Below are positions 48,782 through 61,517 of a DNA stretch of 64,000 nt, piece after piece. Both the position numbers and the translations under genes were made by a program. The DNA comes from Sclerotinia nivalis. Lineage: Eukaryota; Ascomycota; Leotiomycetes; Helotiales; Sclerotiniaceae. Positions within the stretch are counted from its first letter, which is position 1; each line of letters begins with the position of its first letter. The stretch lies in the NCBI GenBank assembly GCA_029531795.1, contig JAPEIS010000001.1, positions 7,378,001 through 7,442,000 of the forward strand, written 5' to 3'. The notes under the pieces were generated by a model. That model worked only from the letters and a program-made list of their open reading frames with translations. It made no database searches and was not told where the DNA came from.

Positions 48782-49956
48782 AGATAATTATTCATGGAAT
48801 TTAAGTATTGTATACTGAGGCGCAATCGGGAGTTTTCTGTGGGAAAGACATTCAATATAGTTTTGTATGTGGGAGATGGATGATGTATCTGTCAAAATAG
48901 GGTTTGTAAACTCGTACCAAATCAAGTTATTTTATTTTCTACACACTCGGGTTCAAGGAAATGCTCTCTTAATTGTAGGTAGTCTTTGTGCCGATGATTG
49001 AATGAATAATGGGAAAAAAATTGACATAGATAATACCTTGAGCTATATAAACCTGGACATACTGACATACCCAGACCAAGCACATCGGCATTGATAGAAA
49101 GATGGATCTGCTGACAAAGACCAGATCACACTTCTCCAAATTTAGCAGATCCCCCGAACACAAACTAAAAAACAACCTTAATAATGCAAATACTCTAAAT
49201 ACCTACCACCTTCTGACTAGGACATGACTTCCTCAAGTCATATCATCAAGCACACATGCAAGGATAATTGGTTATCTTTTATCTTATCCATCTCTGACCT
49301 GCATACATGCGGAGAAGACGGGAGTTGCCAGCGTTTTCTTTTTCATTCCGAACATATAAATTCAGTTATATTTTCCAGTGATAATCGGAAATCTGCACAA
49401 GTTGGGAAGGTGGTTGTGTTTGTGGCTGTCGTGCATAGGTAGATTTTGTTAGAGCAAGAGGCTTTGTTATCCTAGTGAGTGCTTAGCATCCCACTCGCGA
49501 GCATCGCTGATACCAACTCTTGGAATCCCTTGTATATTTTTGAAGAACCAGATTCTTGGCGGACAACGGCAGTTTCCGATCTATGTTATCAGTGGTTTTG
49601 TATGTGTTGTAGTTCTATGCGAGTTGAGGTCGTGTCGTATCGTTGATGTGTTATTCGTGGACTTTGAAGATCTTTGAAGGGTGGGTGGTAATGGGTGGAA
49701 TTGGAAGTCAAAGTAGATGTTACCTGCCTCTTTCATCACCATAATCACGGAGTGAAAAACGCTTTGTGGATAGCTTCACATCTAGAGCTTCACGATCCAT
49801 TCGGAGCCCCTCTCGAGTAGTGCTCGAGGGTGATGCATTATCTGAAGTATAAAGAGTCATGTATCTCCAAGCTTTGAGTCAACCAGCTTTCCATTCCAAC
49901 AGCAGATCACTCCTCACGGCCTCTCTTTCCATCTTTCTTGGCATCTAAACTTCATC
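48782..49956. other. intergenic region, promoter of the nuclease gene
   Basis: No gene recognised; a 72-codon frame at 49224 has no family resemblance. Near its right end are two CTCGAG hexamers (49812-49817, 49823-49828) and a TATA box, upstream of the S1/P1 nuclease gene. Confidence 0.6.
49848..49854 (+). promoter_or_regulatory. TATA box of S1/P1 nuclease gene
   Basis: TATAAAG lies about 103 bases before the ATG at 49957. Two CTCGAG palindromes sit 20-36 bases upstream of it and could bind a basic helix-loop-helix factor; this is positional inference. Confidence 0.45.
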
Positions 49957-51410
49957 ATGAAGGTTCAAACCAGTGCAGCGCTTCTCCTCTCCTCTTGGGT
50001 CCCAGCTACATACGCTTGGGGTACCTTAGGACATGAAACTGTTGCATATATTGCTACCAACTTCGGTACTTAACAATCTTGCCATGATATCACACATATA
50101 TCTCTAACATCACGTTCTCACAGTCTCTACTGCTACCAAATCCTATTTCCAAGGCATTTTGGGTGATAGTACTACAGACTATTTAGCAAGTGTTGCCGCC
50201 TGGGTTAGTCTTCTACTTGCAGATATCACACACGATTCTAATTCCTCTACAGTCCGATTCGTACCGCTACACTACTGCTGGTAAATTCTCGGCACCTTTC
50301 CATTTTATCGATGCAGAAGATAACCCACCTGCTTGTGAGTCGACGGAATTTTCTTGACTATTACCTCAATCAAAATGACAGCGAAAAACTTATTTGCTCT
50401 CCTAAACTGCCCTGCTTTGTGAATGACACTAATATCATACCTATTCAGCGTGCGGCGTTGACTACGCCAGAGATTGCGGATCTGCAGGATGCGTCGTTAG
50501 TGCCATCAAAAACTACGTGAGCCTGCCACAACTACTTGTTGCCCACAAACAATGCTAAGCAACCACAGACATCCATTTTACAAAAGGGCACCGCAAGTGC
50601 TGCCAATTTGGACATCGCAGCTAAGGTAAGCACCAATCCCACCTCCAAAAGCAGTTACTGATATTCCCCAGATGATCATTCACGTATGTTCTGATTCCCT
50701 CTCCCAACTCGCGAAGCCATCATGTCTCCATTCCCCATATTCCACATGCCATTTCCAAGGCACATGGGTATCCCGTGCAAAAAAGATACTCGGCACCGTG
50801 TTTCTCCCTTCATGGGCGAACCGCCAGTCTAGGAACCCCTTACTCACGTACCCTAGTTCGTCGGCGATATCCACCAACCGCTGCACGACGAAGAGCTCGA
50901 CGTAGGCGGAAACACCATCTCCGTCACCTATGCCGGCAAAAAGACCAATCTGCACGCCATCTGGGATACGCAAATCCCCGAACAATACGTCGGCGGTTAT
51001 GCGCTCGCGGATGCGAAAACTTGGGCAGCTACCCTTACCACCGCTATCAAGACCGGAACATATTCTTCTCTCGCCTCGGGTTGGACAGATGGTATCGATA
51101 TCGACGACCCAATCTCCAGTTCCATGGTGTGGGCTACAGATAGCAATGCGTATGTTTGTAGCACAGTTTTCTCAGATGGCGTTACGGCTGTGGAGTCGGG
51201 TGATTTGAGCACGAATGGTTACTATGCGGCTGCGATTCCGATAGTTAAGTTGCAGATTGCCAAGGCGGGATATAGGTTAGTAATTCTCTTGTTTTATTTG
51301 TCTTTATTGGGATGTCGGTATCTTGGGAAGAAGTCGATGGCTAACGAATTCATATCAATAGACTTGCCGCTTGGTTGGATTTGATCGCTACTGGTACTAC
51401 TAATCTCTAA
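49957..51410 (+). CDS. secreted S1/P1-type single-strand nuclease
   Basis: Eight exons (49957-50065, 50124-50203, 50253-50334, 50449-50516, 50569-50625, 50672-50683, 50857-51275, 51362-51410) give 291 residues. A signal peptide ends at TYA, exposing the N-terminal Trp of the mature enzyme (WGTLGHETVAYIA), which is itself a zinc ligand in this family. Other expected ligands appear: His in GTLGH, Asp in AAWSDSYR, His in APFHFIDA, the HFVGDIHQPLH set, and HAIWD. CGVDYARDCGSAGC has the disulfide cysteines. Exon 6 is only 12 nt (MIIH) and codes for one zinc-binding His. The enzyme degrades single-stranded DNA and RNA outside the cell, for phosphate or nutrient gain. Intron 6 (173 nt) is long compared with the others. 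Confidence 0.93.
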
Positions 51411-52128
51411 GTCATGCTGGAAACTGGGAGCTGGGAACTGGGAGCTGAGAATTGGGAGCTGAGAATTGGGATATGATGAATGGAAGGAAGGGAGGAGAAG
51501 CCTGTATTTAAGGACTTGTGTTAAAAATGTCAAAACTCACAAATTCTACATGAAGTGGATTCGTCTGGATTCATAGTATGTATCATTTGATAGGAGTAAT
51601 CCATAAATGATGGGTGATGACTTCACAATTGTAAAGTAAATATAACTTACAAATAAAATCAATCAATATTCCTTATACTATTCTCATCTGATGTTTTTAA
51701 AATACTGCTGTAAACTATCCAGATCAGCATCCAGTATTTTGGCGATAACTCAAGTAAAAGTCAAAACGTCACTATTTTTAAACATAGGTTTTGATACAAA
51801 AGTCTCAGAAATCTGCTGCAGGCATATAATAAAAAGGTTTCGGTGGAAAGTTGACCTGGGGGCGTTTTTGATGTGTAGGATAGTCGTGCGATGGAATAGT
51901 ATGACGTGTTTACATTTGGGATATTTTGCTGGGAGAACTCATCGGGATATTTGAAAGGCTTTTGTAGATGGACAATGAAATACTATACTTGCTATAATAC
52001 TTTCTCTCTCATTTGATCCATTGTATAGCGGAAGAAAATATACATAAACACGAATATACAAACACCGCATACAATAATGAAAATTCCCCCCCACACCACC
52101 CCATTCCAAGTCACCACAACAAACAAAT
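51411..52128. other. intergenic region between convergent genes
   Basis: 3' flanks of the nuclease (+) and the HEXXH protein (-). A short tandem array of GGGAGCTGAGAATT-like units lies at 51420-51472. No gene recognised. Confidence 0.65.
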
Positions 52129-55100
52129 CTACACATAATCTTCCTGCCACTCATCCTCCTCCTCCACCCCCTTAACATCCTCCTTGACCTCCTCCTCCCC
52201 AACCCCCAACCTCTCTCCCGATCCATAATCCTTCGTAAACCTCTTCTCAATCAACTTCATATGGGTAACCCTCCTGGATTCCTTCTCCAGCAGTTCACTC
52301 GCCGCATAAGACTCCTCTGCCATCTTTTCCTTCGTGCCCGTGCGCCTCTTCCGATCTTGATCCTTCTTGGCCTCTAGATCCTCGAGATCCATAATCATAT
52401 CATTCATATGTCTACCCTTGATCAAGTTAGCCCGGTCGTGTTTCTTCCAACTCTGTCCGGGTCTCGTACCTGGCGCGTTGCGGATACGTGTGAGTGCGAG
52501 CGCTCGCTGCGAAATATCCGTTACTTTGTTTAGGACTGTTCCGGCGGGGTATCTCGTCTGGGTCGATGCATCTTCTAGGACTTCTTTGCGTGCGTCGCGT
52601 TGCACGCCTCGGAGTTGATCATCGATGAGGTCATTATGCCTGTTGATTTTCTTGATGCGTTCTTCGCGACTGATCTTAACTGGTTGTTTGGGAGTTGCCG
52701 TGCGCGTGGCGCGGAGAACAAGACGTTTCCAATCGACTTTGGGGCTCTGTTTATCTAAGGGACCGGGTTTGAGAATTTCGTCTGTGTTGACCCAGAGATC
52801 GAGTTCGGTGTCTGAGGGGAAGTTGCCGTGGATAAAGAGGGAACTTTTGAGGGCATCGAGGGAACTGTGTCGAAGGACCGCGCTAAAGCGATAAATTTCT
52901 GTTCCGTTGCGATCAGTTCTGCCAGGAGGAGGCTTAGGTCGACCGGCTATGCCGACTTTGACGCTCTTTTCTTCTTCTCTGAAACGATTGACGCGAGCGA
53001 TTAGACCGGAAATGGAGCCCCACTGTGGAATTCCCTTATGGCGACACCACGACCTTAAATCATCTTCTGACCATTGGGATGGTTCTGGAGCTAAAGCGTG
53101 TAGAGGTTCCAATTGTTCCTTCAAAGCGACGTCTCCTTGAGGTGCTTTTAAGTGCTCACCGTCAAGCATCTGTTGCATGTGACGTTTTAATAATTCTTTG
53201 GACCTCTCCCTCTTGCGAGGAGTATTTAGATCGAATATGTACATCTTTTCAGCAAGTACGTCAATATCTTCATCCAGAAAGAAATCAATCAGATGAAGGA
53301 TGTTTTTTGCTATAAGAACAGACTCAGGGTTTCCGCCATCGTTGTAGGTTTCATCCCAAAGTTTCTGTAGGAGATGGTACTGTATTTTCCGCATGACTTT
53401 ATATCCAGTTTCTGTGCCGTTGTCAAGTTTTGCCTGCTGTGCTGCAGCGGTTTTAGGTAGTTCGGCCAACACAAGCCCATGTTCCAAGCAATAATACCAT
53501 GCTTGGATTCTTGTCCAATGGCCTACCTCATTTGCCGATGCTTGGTCAAGCGCTCTGACAACCTTTTCTAGAAGCGTAGCACCCTCCCTTGTCTTGTCTG
53601 CTTCAACTACTGTTCTCAGACGTTTGCTTGGCCCGTGTATTGAAAGAGAATCGTTCGAGCTTCCGCGCTTTCCAGGCCTTGGACCCGATCCTGCGAACAT
53701 CTCGGAGGCTGCTGCTTTTTCTTCGGCTGCTAGTTCATCCAAAACTTCCTTTCGAGCTTGTTCCACCAGTTTATTTGGCGCAATAAGTTCCGTCGACCTG
53801 GGCTGAAAATCTGTTGTCGGCCGATACCGAACTTCGATTTGCGTCACAACTTCGGAATCATCATCTTCGATATACCCTATATCCTCATCAAGCATTCCAT
53901 CATCGTGCGTCTCAACACTATAAGCGACCATCGTTCTGTTATCGCGCCCTGAGACGAACTTTTCTTGCAATGCACCGGGAGTATGTTCTCTTGACAATTG
54001 TTCAACCTCATCATCAAAATCGTCGTCTTCGTCATGCAAAGCGAATGAAAAATTTTGCTTATCGAGTCTCATTTGTGCTACAATTTGATCTTTTATAAGT
54101 CCTTCGACAGGCTCGCCCGAAGAGTACTTCTCAACTCTATAGTGACCTCTCCATCTGGGGCGTTTCGCCAATGGATCCATCCACCAGTTGGCCTTCACAG
54201 CTATAGCGGCCTCCAGTTCATTTGTAAAGGCCAACTTCAAATTCTCTCTGAGAACCGCAGCAAGCTTATGAACCGGAACACCCCGTCGATTAGCTTCCCA
54301 CCAACCCTGTCGAAATACATTTGACAAATAATCGACAGGAATCGCATGGAGCGTTTCATATAAAGGTCTCTTGTGTTCTTTGTCATTCCCAAATAACTGG
54401 GTAATCCTATGTAGTGGCTGCCAGTACAATGACCATCCTAGACTACCAAATTGGGCATCTTTCTCATGTGACTCACAGAACTGAGGATGAAAGCCACTGA
54501 AAATCCAGCTGATGAAGGATCTTCCTAATTCACTATCGACATCTCTGCTAACGTAGGGCTCATCACCAGTAGGCGGGTTGAACGACCGGTAATCTTGGAG
54601 GAATACTGCATGCCCAATTTCATGGGTCATAGTGATCGCCGCCATAAATTGTGCTTTGAGGCGGATTTCAGAATCAAGCGGGTGAGTGCGCATCGGGACC
54701 AGTAATAGATCCATGATTGCAATGACAAGTGGTCGTCGTACCTGGCCCGCTTGAGCAGCTTGCAAATCCGATTCTCTAATCTCATTCTCATCTAATTCGT
54801 GGAAGTCGACTTCCCCGTGGTCTACTATCCTTGTGATACCATTCCAGCTTTTATCTGCATGCATTCTTTCATTCAATCTCCATTTGATACATCTTGAAAT
54901 CGCCTCGAGCTCCAATTCTGCTTCTTGAAGATCCTTGACTAAGACTTGCTTTTTTGCTTGGATTACCTTTGGACAGACAAGTTTACGATGTTCAGCGTGA
55001 GATACATCTTGCGGCGTGCCAAAGATCGTGCTGGTTGGTAAAAAACTTGCTAAGTATGGCATTCCGACCTCTAACAGCCGGGTCGCAAGTCGCATGCTTG

Positions 55101-55341
55101 GAATCAAGAGCTGATAGTCCTCATCGGCGACTTCCCACCTGTCGCGTGCAAAAAGTGGATGGACCGGACCAGTCAAATCTGGAGGTTGTACTCGAGGAGC
55201 CACTATATTCATCAGTTTAATTGAACAATACTTGAATCAAGAACGAAGCTTACACATAGCGCCCCCAATTGCAAGAGTTGTAGTATCCCATGGCTTTGAC
55301 ACCATACCCGCCACCGCACTGGGAGGTTTAATTGCTTCCAT
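52129..55341 (-). CDS. large unrecognised protein with HEXXH metallopeptidase-like motif
   Basis: Two minus-strand exons (55341-55254, 55202-52129) give 1053 residues; the 51-nt intron joins GGAM to LAPRVQPPDL. The one strong motif is MTHEIGHAVF (HEIGH at 54624-54610, about residues 223-227), the zinc-binding HEXXH of gluzincin/metzincin-type peptidases, in a helical region followed by ISWIFSGFHPQF and SLGWSLYWQPLHRITQLFG. The second half is charged and probably disordered or coiled; around LRSWCRHKGIPQWGSISGL it resembles a SAP-like helix pair. There is no signal peptide or membrane segment, so the protein is probably intracellular. I do not recognise the family; catalytic activity is not shown, because a third zinc ligand cannot be assigned by eye. 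Confidence 0.85.
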
Positions 55342-57114
55342 AATGTCGATAACAAAATATAGATTTCGATGTTAGTTTCTACAACACCAGAATTGTGATG
55401 ACAGTTGTTGGTTCGAGGTTTAGAATATTAGACATAGAGCAATCATGTTAGCATTTCTCGAATAAGTGCATACAAAACTAAGAATGTAATTGCGACCGAG
55501 GATAAAAGAATACTTGGTTTTCATTGTTCTTCAAGGATCGCAATATTCTTTCATTTTCAAATCCCTTTTAACGTTCGCCAAGCTTGGTAAAGACTTTCTT
55601 TGATGATGCTGAGTATAACAATCGTTTTCGGCCATTTTAACGAGTACTTTTCCATGTGAAAAGAAAATCGATTTACGGCTAGATGGAGAAGGATTCAATG
55701 ATACTCATATATTGTATCTAGTGATACCACATGAGAGATTCCTGTAGTTTTTCAGGTGATAATAGCAAATTCAAAAGAGTATTTGTATCTCTCTCTTCTT
55801 CAAGAGATTGTATATGAGCACACTTGATGCTATCTCGAACTTTGTCATTTTAATTGATAAACGAGTTAAATTTCTTGTTTGAATTGCGTCAAAGAAACCG
55901 ATATTTGATCATCGCAATGCCAATCTCAATCTCAATCTCAATCTCAATCTCAATCTCAATCTCAATCTCAATCTCGGGCGCGAACATGTATGCTAAAGAC
56001 AATCGGCTCTTTGTTTTGTGTCAACAACGTTGAGTTGAAGTTGGAGTTTACTCGGTAGTCAACATATATGTAATGTAATGGGGCTATATGTTTGTGCTCA
56101 GGCGATTTGATCCGGAGAACCTTCCTAGATAGTAATTAACTGCTGACAACGCCGGTGCTTACCCCACCATCACGGGTTAGCTTGATAATGATTTGTTGTT
56201 CTACTCTGTATCCTTGGCACACACTGTTTGTTTACTATCTAATTTATGCTCAAATATTCATAATTTCTTCATAAACATATACTCTCTCTCTCTGTCTCAC
56301 TCACTCCATAGAACATGTTATAAATATGATTCGATTTTCTTATTTCGTAACTTACTGCTTTTTGAACTTCGATCTAGTCCCTGTCTTTACAGGGCTCTAC
56401 CCTCTCTACACCTCACTACCCTTTCCGGGTATGAGTTATCCAGCTTCCATTTCGTGCTTTCGAGCCGGTCTATGGCCTGGTTTACCCCATACGATCCACT
56501 CCCTTACAGTAACAGAATATCCCCTTGAAGAAATAAGACAGACCTTTCCTTCATTCAGCCACAACCCAAGCTTTAAAATTCTGGGTACCCGACCACAACC
56601 CAACAATCATATCTAGGCACACGCACACGCACACGGAAAGAAACACAGGCAACTAACTTCTTTCCAAAAAGGAGGAGAAGCATATCATTCTCGTACCATA
56701 CCATAAAATTCAGCTCGTTCGTTCGGTTCCGTCGAGGTAGGATTGCGTATGTGCCCTGCATACAAAACTATTTCTTATCCGCAATTTTTTCATGCCAGCC
56801 GGTCTTGTTTGCATGTTGCATCGGATTCCACCATACTTTCCTTATTACATTTAATTCTTTTATTTCCTATTCTCTGGATTGGACGGTGGCTTCACCGATC
56901 ATCAGTTTCCCCATTTCCCTCCCACATTTTTGTCTCATACCGCTAATACCACTGGTCGATTTTGACGTTTTCCATCCATTGGTATTTGTACATAATACAC
57001 CAGATGCATAATTGTTGATGATAATCATTCCCCAGCCCCCGCAGAGTCTTTACTATAAGCTCTTCGATTGATCTACACTTGCAAATCTCATCTGCGCAAC
57101 CTTTTTAGAGGCCA
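55342..57114. other. divergent promoter region with a CAATCT array
   Basis: Lies between the minus-strand HEXXH gene and the plus-strand MFS gene. It contains (CAATCT)9 at 55921-55974. Pyrimidine-rich frames at 56193-57011 have no family resemblance; the stretch is probably promoter and leader of the transporter. Confidence 0.6.
55921..55974. repeat. (CAATCT)9 hexanucleotide microsatellite
   Basis: Nine perfect head-to-tail CAATCT units. Non-coding; likely length-variable between strains and useful as a marker. Confidence 0.95.
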
Positions 57115-59234
57115 ATGATGAGTTCACGTCAAGATCTCGAGAAAGGAATAATTGAAGAGGAACAAGAACAAGAACAAGAACAAGAACAAGAAACCGGAAC
57201 CACAACAGAATCCACCGCATCCCAATCCAATAATTCTAGAAATCTTTCACATAAAAATGATGCAGTTTCAAATGCCTCAATCAAGTACCCCGACTCGAAT
57301 CATGAAGAAGCCGAAGCAATGGATCAAGGTCAGATTGATCTCGCAAGACAAAAGGTTCGAAAACCACTACCCTTTTTTGCGCATCATCAAACTACTTACT
57401 AAAAGCTCTTTTTCATCCAGACACATACCGAACCTATAAAAGCTAAACTATCTACTCGTCGCGCGCATACAAATTCGCAACCAAACGATATAACCAGCAC
57501 AACCTCGAAATCCTCCAGCGATTCAAGACTCCCCCGCATAACTCATGGAACGAACACTCCTCGCGCCAAACTTCCACCTAGACCTCTTCCCGTCTCGAAT
57601 CTCGCGATTGGTATTGTTGGATGGGATAGTCAAACAGACCCTGAGATGCCTTTGAACTTTCCAGAATCGAAAAAATGGGTGTTGACGGGATTACTGGCAA
57701 GTATTACATTCATATCCCCGCTCGCTTCCAGTATGTTCGCGCCCGGTGTAACATTCGCGGATCGGGACTTCCACAATACAAGTTTGATATTGAGTTCCTT
57801 CACGGTGAGTATCTTTGTGTTGGGATATGTCGTTGGGCCATTGATACTTGCGCCATTATCGGAAATATATGGGAGGAGATATGTTCTTACTGGTGGTAAT
57901 ATAATATTTTGTGCATGGCAAATAGGTTGTGCATTGGCGCCCAGCTTGGCGACATTGATAGGATTTCGATTTATGGCTGGATTAGGTGGTTCTGGTTGTT
58001 TAACTATCGGTGCTGGTATGATTGCGGATCTATTTCATGCGGATAGGAGAGGATTGGCCACTTCACTTTTCAGCCTGGGACCTCTGTTTGGTCCTGTTAT
58101 TGGTCCAATCGCTGGAGGTATTTCTTCCATGTTTTCTGAGCTATCAATCTAAGATATCTAACATTACCCCAGGTTTCGTAGCCCAAAGAATTGGCTGGCG
58201 TTGGGTCTTCTGGATTCTTTTTATAGCCGGCACTCTCATAACCATCGGCATTGAATGCTTGAATGTAGAAACCAACCCACGACTTCTTATAAAACGCAAA
58301 GTTGCGCGACTCTCCAAAAAGCTCAATCGATCAGATCTACGCAGCGTTTACGACCCTAGAAACTCAGCACATCATTCGAAGTCTTCGGTTCTAGCAAATG
58401 CGATGATTCGACCCCTCAAAATGTTGATGTTTAGTCCTATAGTTTTAATTTTGAGTCTATATATGGCGCTTGTTTATGGACTTTTGTATTTACTATTCAC
58501 TACTATTACGACGGTTTTTACTACCAGGTATCATTGGGCGCCAGAATTCTGTGGATTAGCCGTATGTTTTTGTTTTCATCTACTCAATTCCTTATTTCCA
58601 CCTACCAAAACCTCCTGCTACCATCTTTTCATATCTAACTTTGATCAGTACATCGGTTTAGGTCTAGGTTTCTTCCTCGGTCTCATAGTAGTCGCTCGCA
58701 TCTCAGATGTCACCGTGGTCAGCATGACTAAAGCAAATAATGGGATTTTCGAACCTGAGATGAGGTTGCCTGCTTGTATATTTTTTGCCTGCTTTATACC
58801 TATTAGTCTCTTCTGGTATGGTTGGAGTATTCATGCCAGTGTTCACGTACGTATTACATCACATCACATTATTCAATCCTATTTCTATCCATGCCAGCTC
58901 AAAAGAACCGAGAACTAACACTGCTCAGTGGATCATTCCTATAATCGGCCTCATCCCTTTCGGTTTCGGCATGATGGGTATCTTCATCCCCATCCAAACA
59001 TACGTCATCGATTCTTTTCCCTCTTACGCAGCATCAGGTATAGCAGCTCTTACAGTATGCCGAAGTCTTTTTGGTGCGTTCTTACCATTAGCTGGTCCCG
59101 CCATGTATGAGGCGCTAGGCTATGGATGGGGAAATAGTGTGCTGGGGTTTATTGCACTAGCACTTATTCCGGCGCCAATGGTCATTTATAAGTTTGGTGG
59201 GAGAGTGAGGAAGAGATTTCCTGTTAAACTTTAG
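57115..59234 (+). CDS. MFS transporter, drug:H+ antiporter (DHA1) type
   Basis: Five exons (57115-57354, 57421-58117, 58173-58561, 58649-58846, 58929-59234) give 609 residues. A hydrophilic N-terminus of ~170 residues has an EQ repeat (EEEQEQEQEQEQE). Twelve membrane segments follow, with the DHA1 features GWDSQTDPEMPLNFPESKKW, LAPLSEIYGRR (motif A), FRFMAGLGGSG, LGPLFGPVIGPIAGG (motif C, antiporter) and GWRWVFWILF. The C-terminal half includes YIGLGLGFFLG and GFGMMGIFIPIQTYVID. DHA1 proteins export drugs, fungicides, plant defence compounds or polyamines by proton antiport at the plasma membrane; the substrate here is unknown. There is no biosynthetic cluster around it. The first donor (GTTCGA) is atypical and that junction is the least certain. 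Confidence 0.9.
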
Positions 59235-60181
59235 GGAAGAGGGTGCAAAAGAAGAGTAATATGAAAGAGATGGAATTGCAGGAAATGACGAATAGTACGG
59301 GACTCGAAGTTCTGGGAGCGTCATTTCGATGTATTGAAATACACGAAAAACATGACAGGACACTAATTTCTCGTGGTCGGAATTAATGAGATGAAACGAA
59401 GAAGCAACAAAACTTGCGAAAACAAATATATAATTCGAAAATTAGCGAGCATGAACGATGGAGTTATGATTCATTGGTTAGGTGTTTGATGTTAGTATCC
59501 AATGGCTCAGTTGAGCATTGGCTTTGGATAGGTTTATTTTGGTGCGATTGGAAACTCTCGCATTAGAGATATGAATTTTTAATGGTTAAGACTAAGTGCT
59601 TAAAGGATATGCTTATGACTGGGATGGAGTGTATACAGTTGAGGAACAGGATTCGAAATGTGGATCTTGTATGGGGTTCTGGAGAAAATTGTAATCTTAT
59701 ATAGGTTCATTGATTAATCGATGTATGAATGGATTGATTAATGAATGGATGGTTTGATAGGTATATATTATTATTATTATATAATATATGATATATGATT
59801 TGATTACCAGTTTTTGTGTGTCTTGTCTGGGAGATTTGATAATGATAATGATGATGAGGAGAAAAAGAATTCTTCGGACTCTCTTGTAAGGAACGAATGA
59901 AGGTTTAGTATTGTATGATATAGTGTATTTTCTCGTAGTACTCGAGGGATATATAACGAGAAAGAAAATGATACGAAATAGAAATGGAGGAGATAGATAG
60001 ATAATCAGATGTATATGAACGATAATTGAGACGATGAATCTAGTAATAAAATAGTTTTTATTGTAATCTTATATACTCGAGTATTTTTATATATATTTGC
60101 ATATATGTTTAATGATAGCGATATGAATATAGTATTTATTTGTTTGTTTATCTATCTATTTATTTATTTATTCTTTTTGTA

Positions 60182-60263
60182 TAGGTGGAGAGATTGGTAA
60201 AGAGATTGATAGATGGGTGGATTGGTGGATGGATTGGTGGATGGATTGGTGGGTGGATTGGTG
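60182..60263. repeat. GGATTGGTGGAT minisatellite next to retroposon tail
   Basis: Units of GGATTGGTGGAT and GGTGGATT repeat about seven times and run directly into the (ATTG)n tail of retroposon copy C. The array may have grown from that tail. Confidence 0.8.
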
Positions 60264-60453
60264 GATTGATTGATTGATTTAACGTCCACACTGAGTCTAA
60301 GACTATCTAGGACGGCTAAGGGCTCTATAAGCTCCTAGTTGATGCTATAGGGAGTTGTATATTAATTAGTATACAATTTGTATAGTTTGGGTTTCTTTTC
60401 AACCTTTGAAATATTGATTAAAAATAAATGAAAACTAATACTAAGGAACAAAG
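60254..60453 (-). mobile_element. short retroposon (SINE-like), copy C
   Basis: On the minus strand it starts GCTTTGTTCC, then TTAGTTTTCATTT, has an unrelated middle, and ends TAGGAGC..., GCCGTCCTAGATAGTC, TTAGACTCAGTGTGGACG, then (AATC)n. Both ends match copies A and B; about 200 bp long. No clear target duplication remains, because the tail merges into the minisatellite. Confidence 0.7.
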
Positions 60454-61344
60454 CTTAATATCTTCATCTTCTAAGATCTTTCCTTCCTCACTCTCCTTCT
60501 ACCCTTGCTAATTAAAGCATCCCATTGATATAATCTTCTTCTTCAATCCAATCTACTATTCCAACACCCACTTCCCACAAAGGTCAAAAGTCATCTCCAT
60601 CAAGATTACCTTCAACATAGCAAAAGGATCCTTATACTAATAAAAAACAATTGGGAGGTATTACTCTCTTCAATTCGAATTCATTTATTAACTCCTTTGT
60701 ATACTTTCCTAGATGTGATAATCTCCAGCTTTATTTGAATACAAATAATCGAAACCGCCGAATAGAATATCGATCATTTGAATATAATAATAGCAAAACA
60801 TAGCCCTAATCCTATCTATACATATACAAAAAATATTTTCGTAAAATCGAGGAAAAGGTATAATATCGTATCGATGCCCAAAGCATAACATTAATTGATA
60901 GATGATGGTATTCTCTATTTCGTAATAATCGTAATGTTAAAATGAACATATTTTCGATAATCGATTGTCGAAAAAAGATATAAAATACGAATAAAACAAT
61001 AGCAAATTCCATATCGAAAAGACCCTTCTAGAATAAAAAGGACTTACTAAACATATTATACCTCGTATTGAAGTAATAATCGATAACAGATATTGAATCT
61101 AATCAAAACTTCTATAACCATCGTCCGTATTTTGGGTTGATGTTCGTTCATCCTTTCGAAGATATTGATACTGTAAAATCATAATAACCCCTTTATTGTG
61201 AATATCGCAATCAGGAAACCCTCTCTCTTTCTTCCAATGTATCCGATTCCATCAAATGACTCAATCTTAGCTCTGCAGACTCTCAATAGAGAGCTGGAGG
61301 TTCGTAGAGAGCACCATGTACAGGTGTTGAGTCTTCGCCCTCCT

Positions 61345-61517
61345 GGATTGGTGGATGGATTGGTGGATGGATGGATGGATGGATGGATTGATGGATTGAT
61401 GGATAGATGAATGGATTGATGGATTGATGAGTGGATAGATGAATTGATAGATGAATGGATTGATGGATTGATGAGTGGATAGAAGAATGGATAGATGGAT
61501 AGATAGATAGATATAAT
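61345..61517. repeat. GGATTGATGGAT/GATA minisatellite
   Basis: A 173-bp array grading from GGATTGGTGGATGG through GGATTGATGG to GATAGATA, flanked on both sides by GCCCTCCT (61337-61344 and 61518-61525). It yields repetitive Ile/His/Pro/Ser frames on the minus strand that are not genes. Confidence 0.85.

Noticed and set aside
49224..49442. 72-codon frame upstream of the nuclease gene
   Set aside because: No domain, no signal peptide, and chance open frames of this length are common here.
60182..61517. Arrays of spaced repeats considered as a CRISPR
   Set aside because: Units are contiguous simple repeats without unique spacers, and the DNA is fungal.
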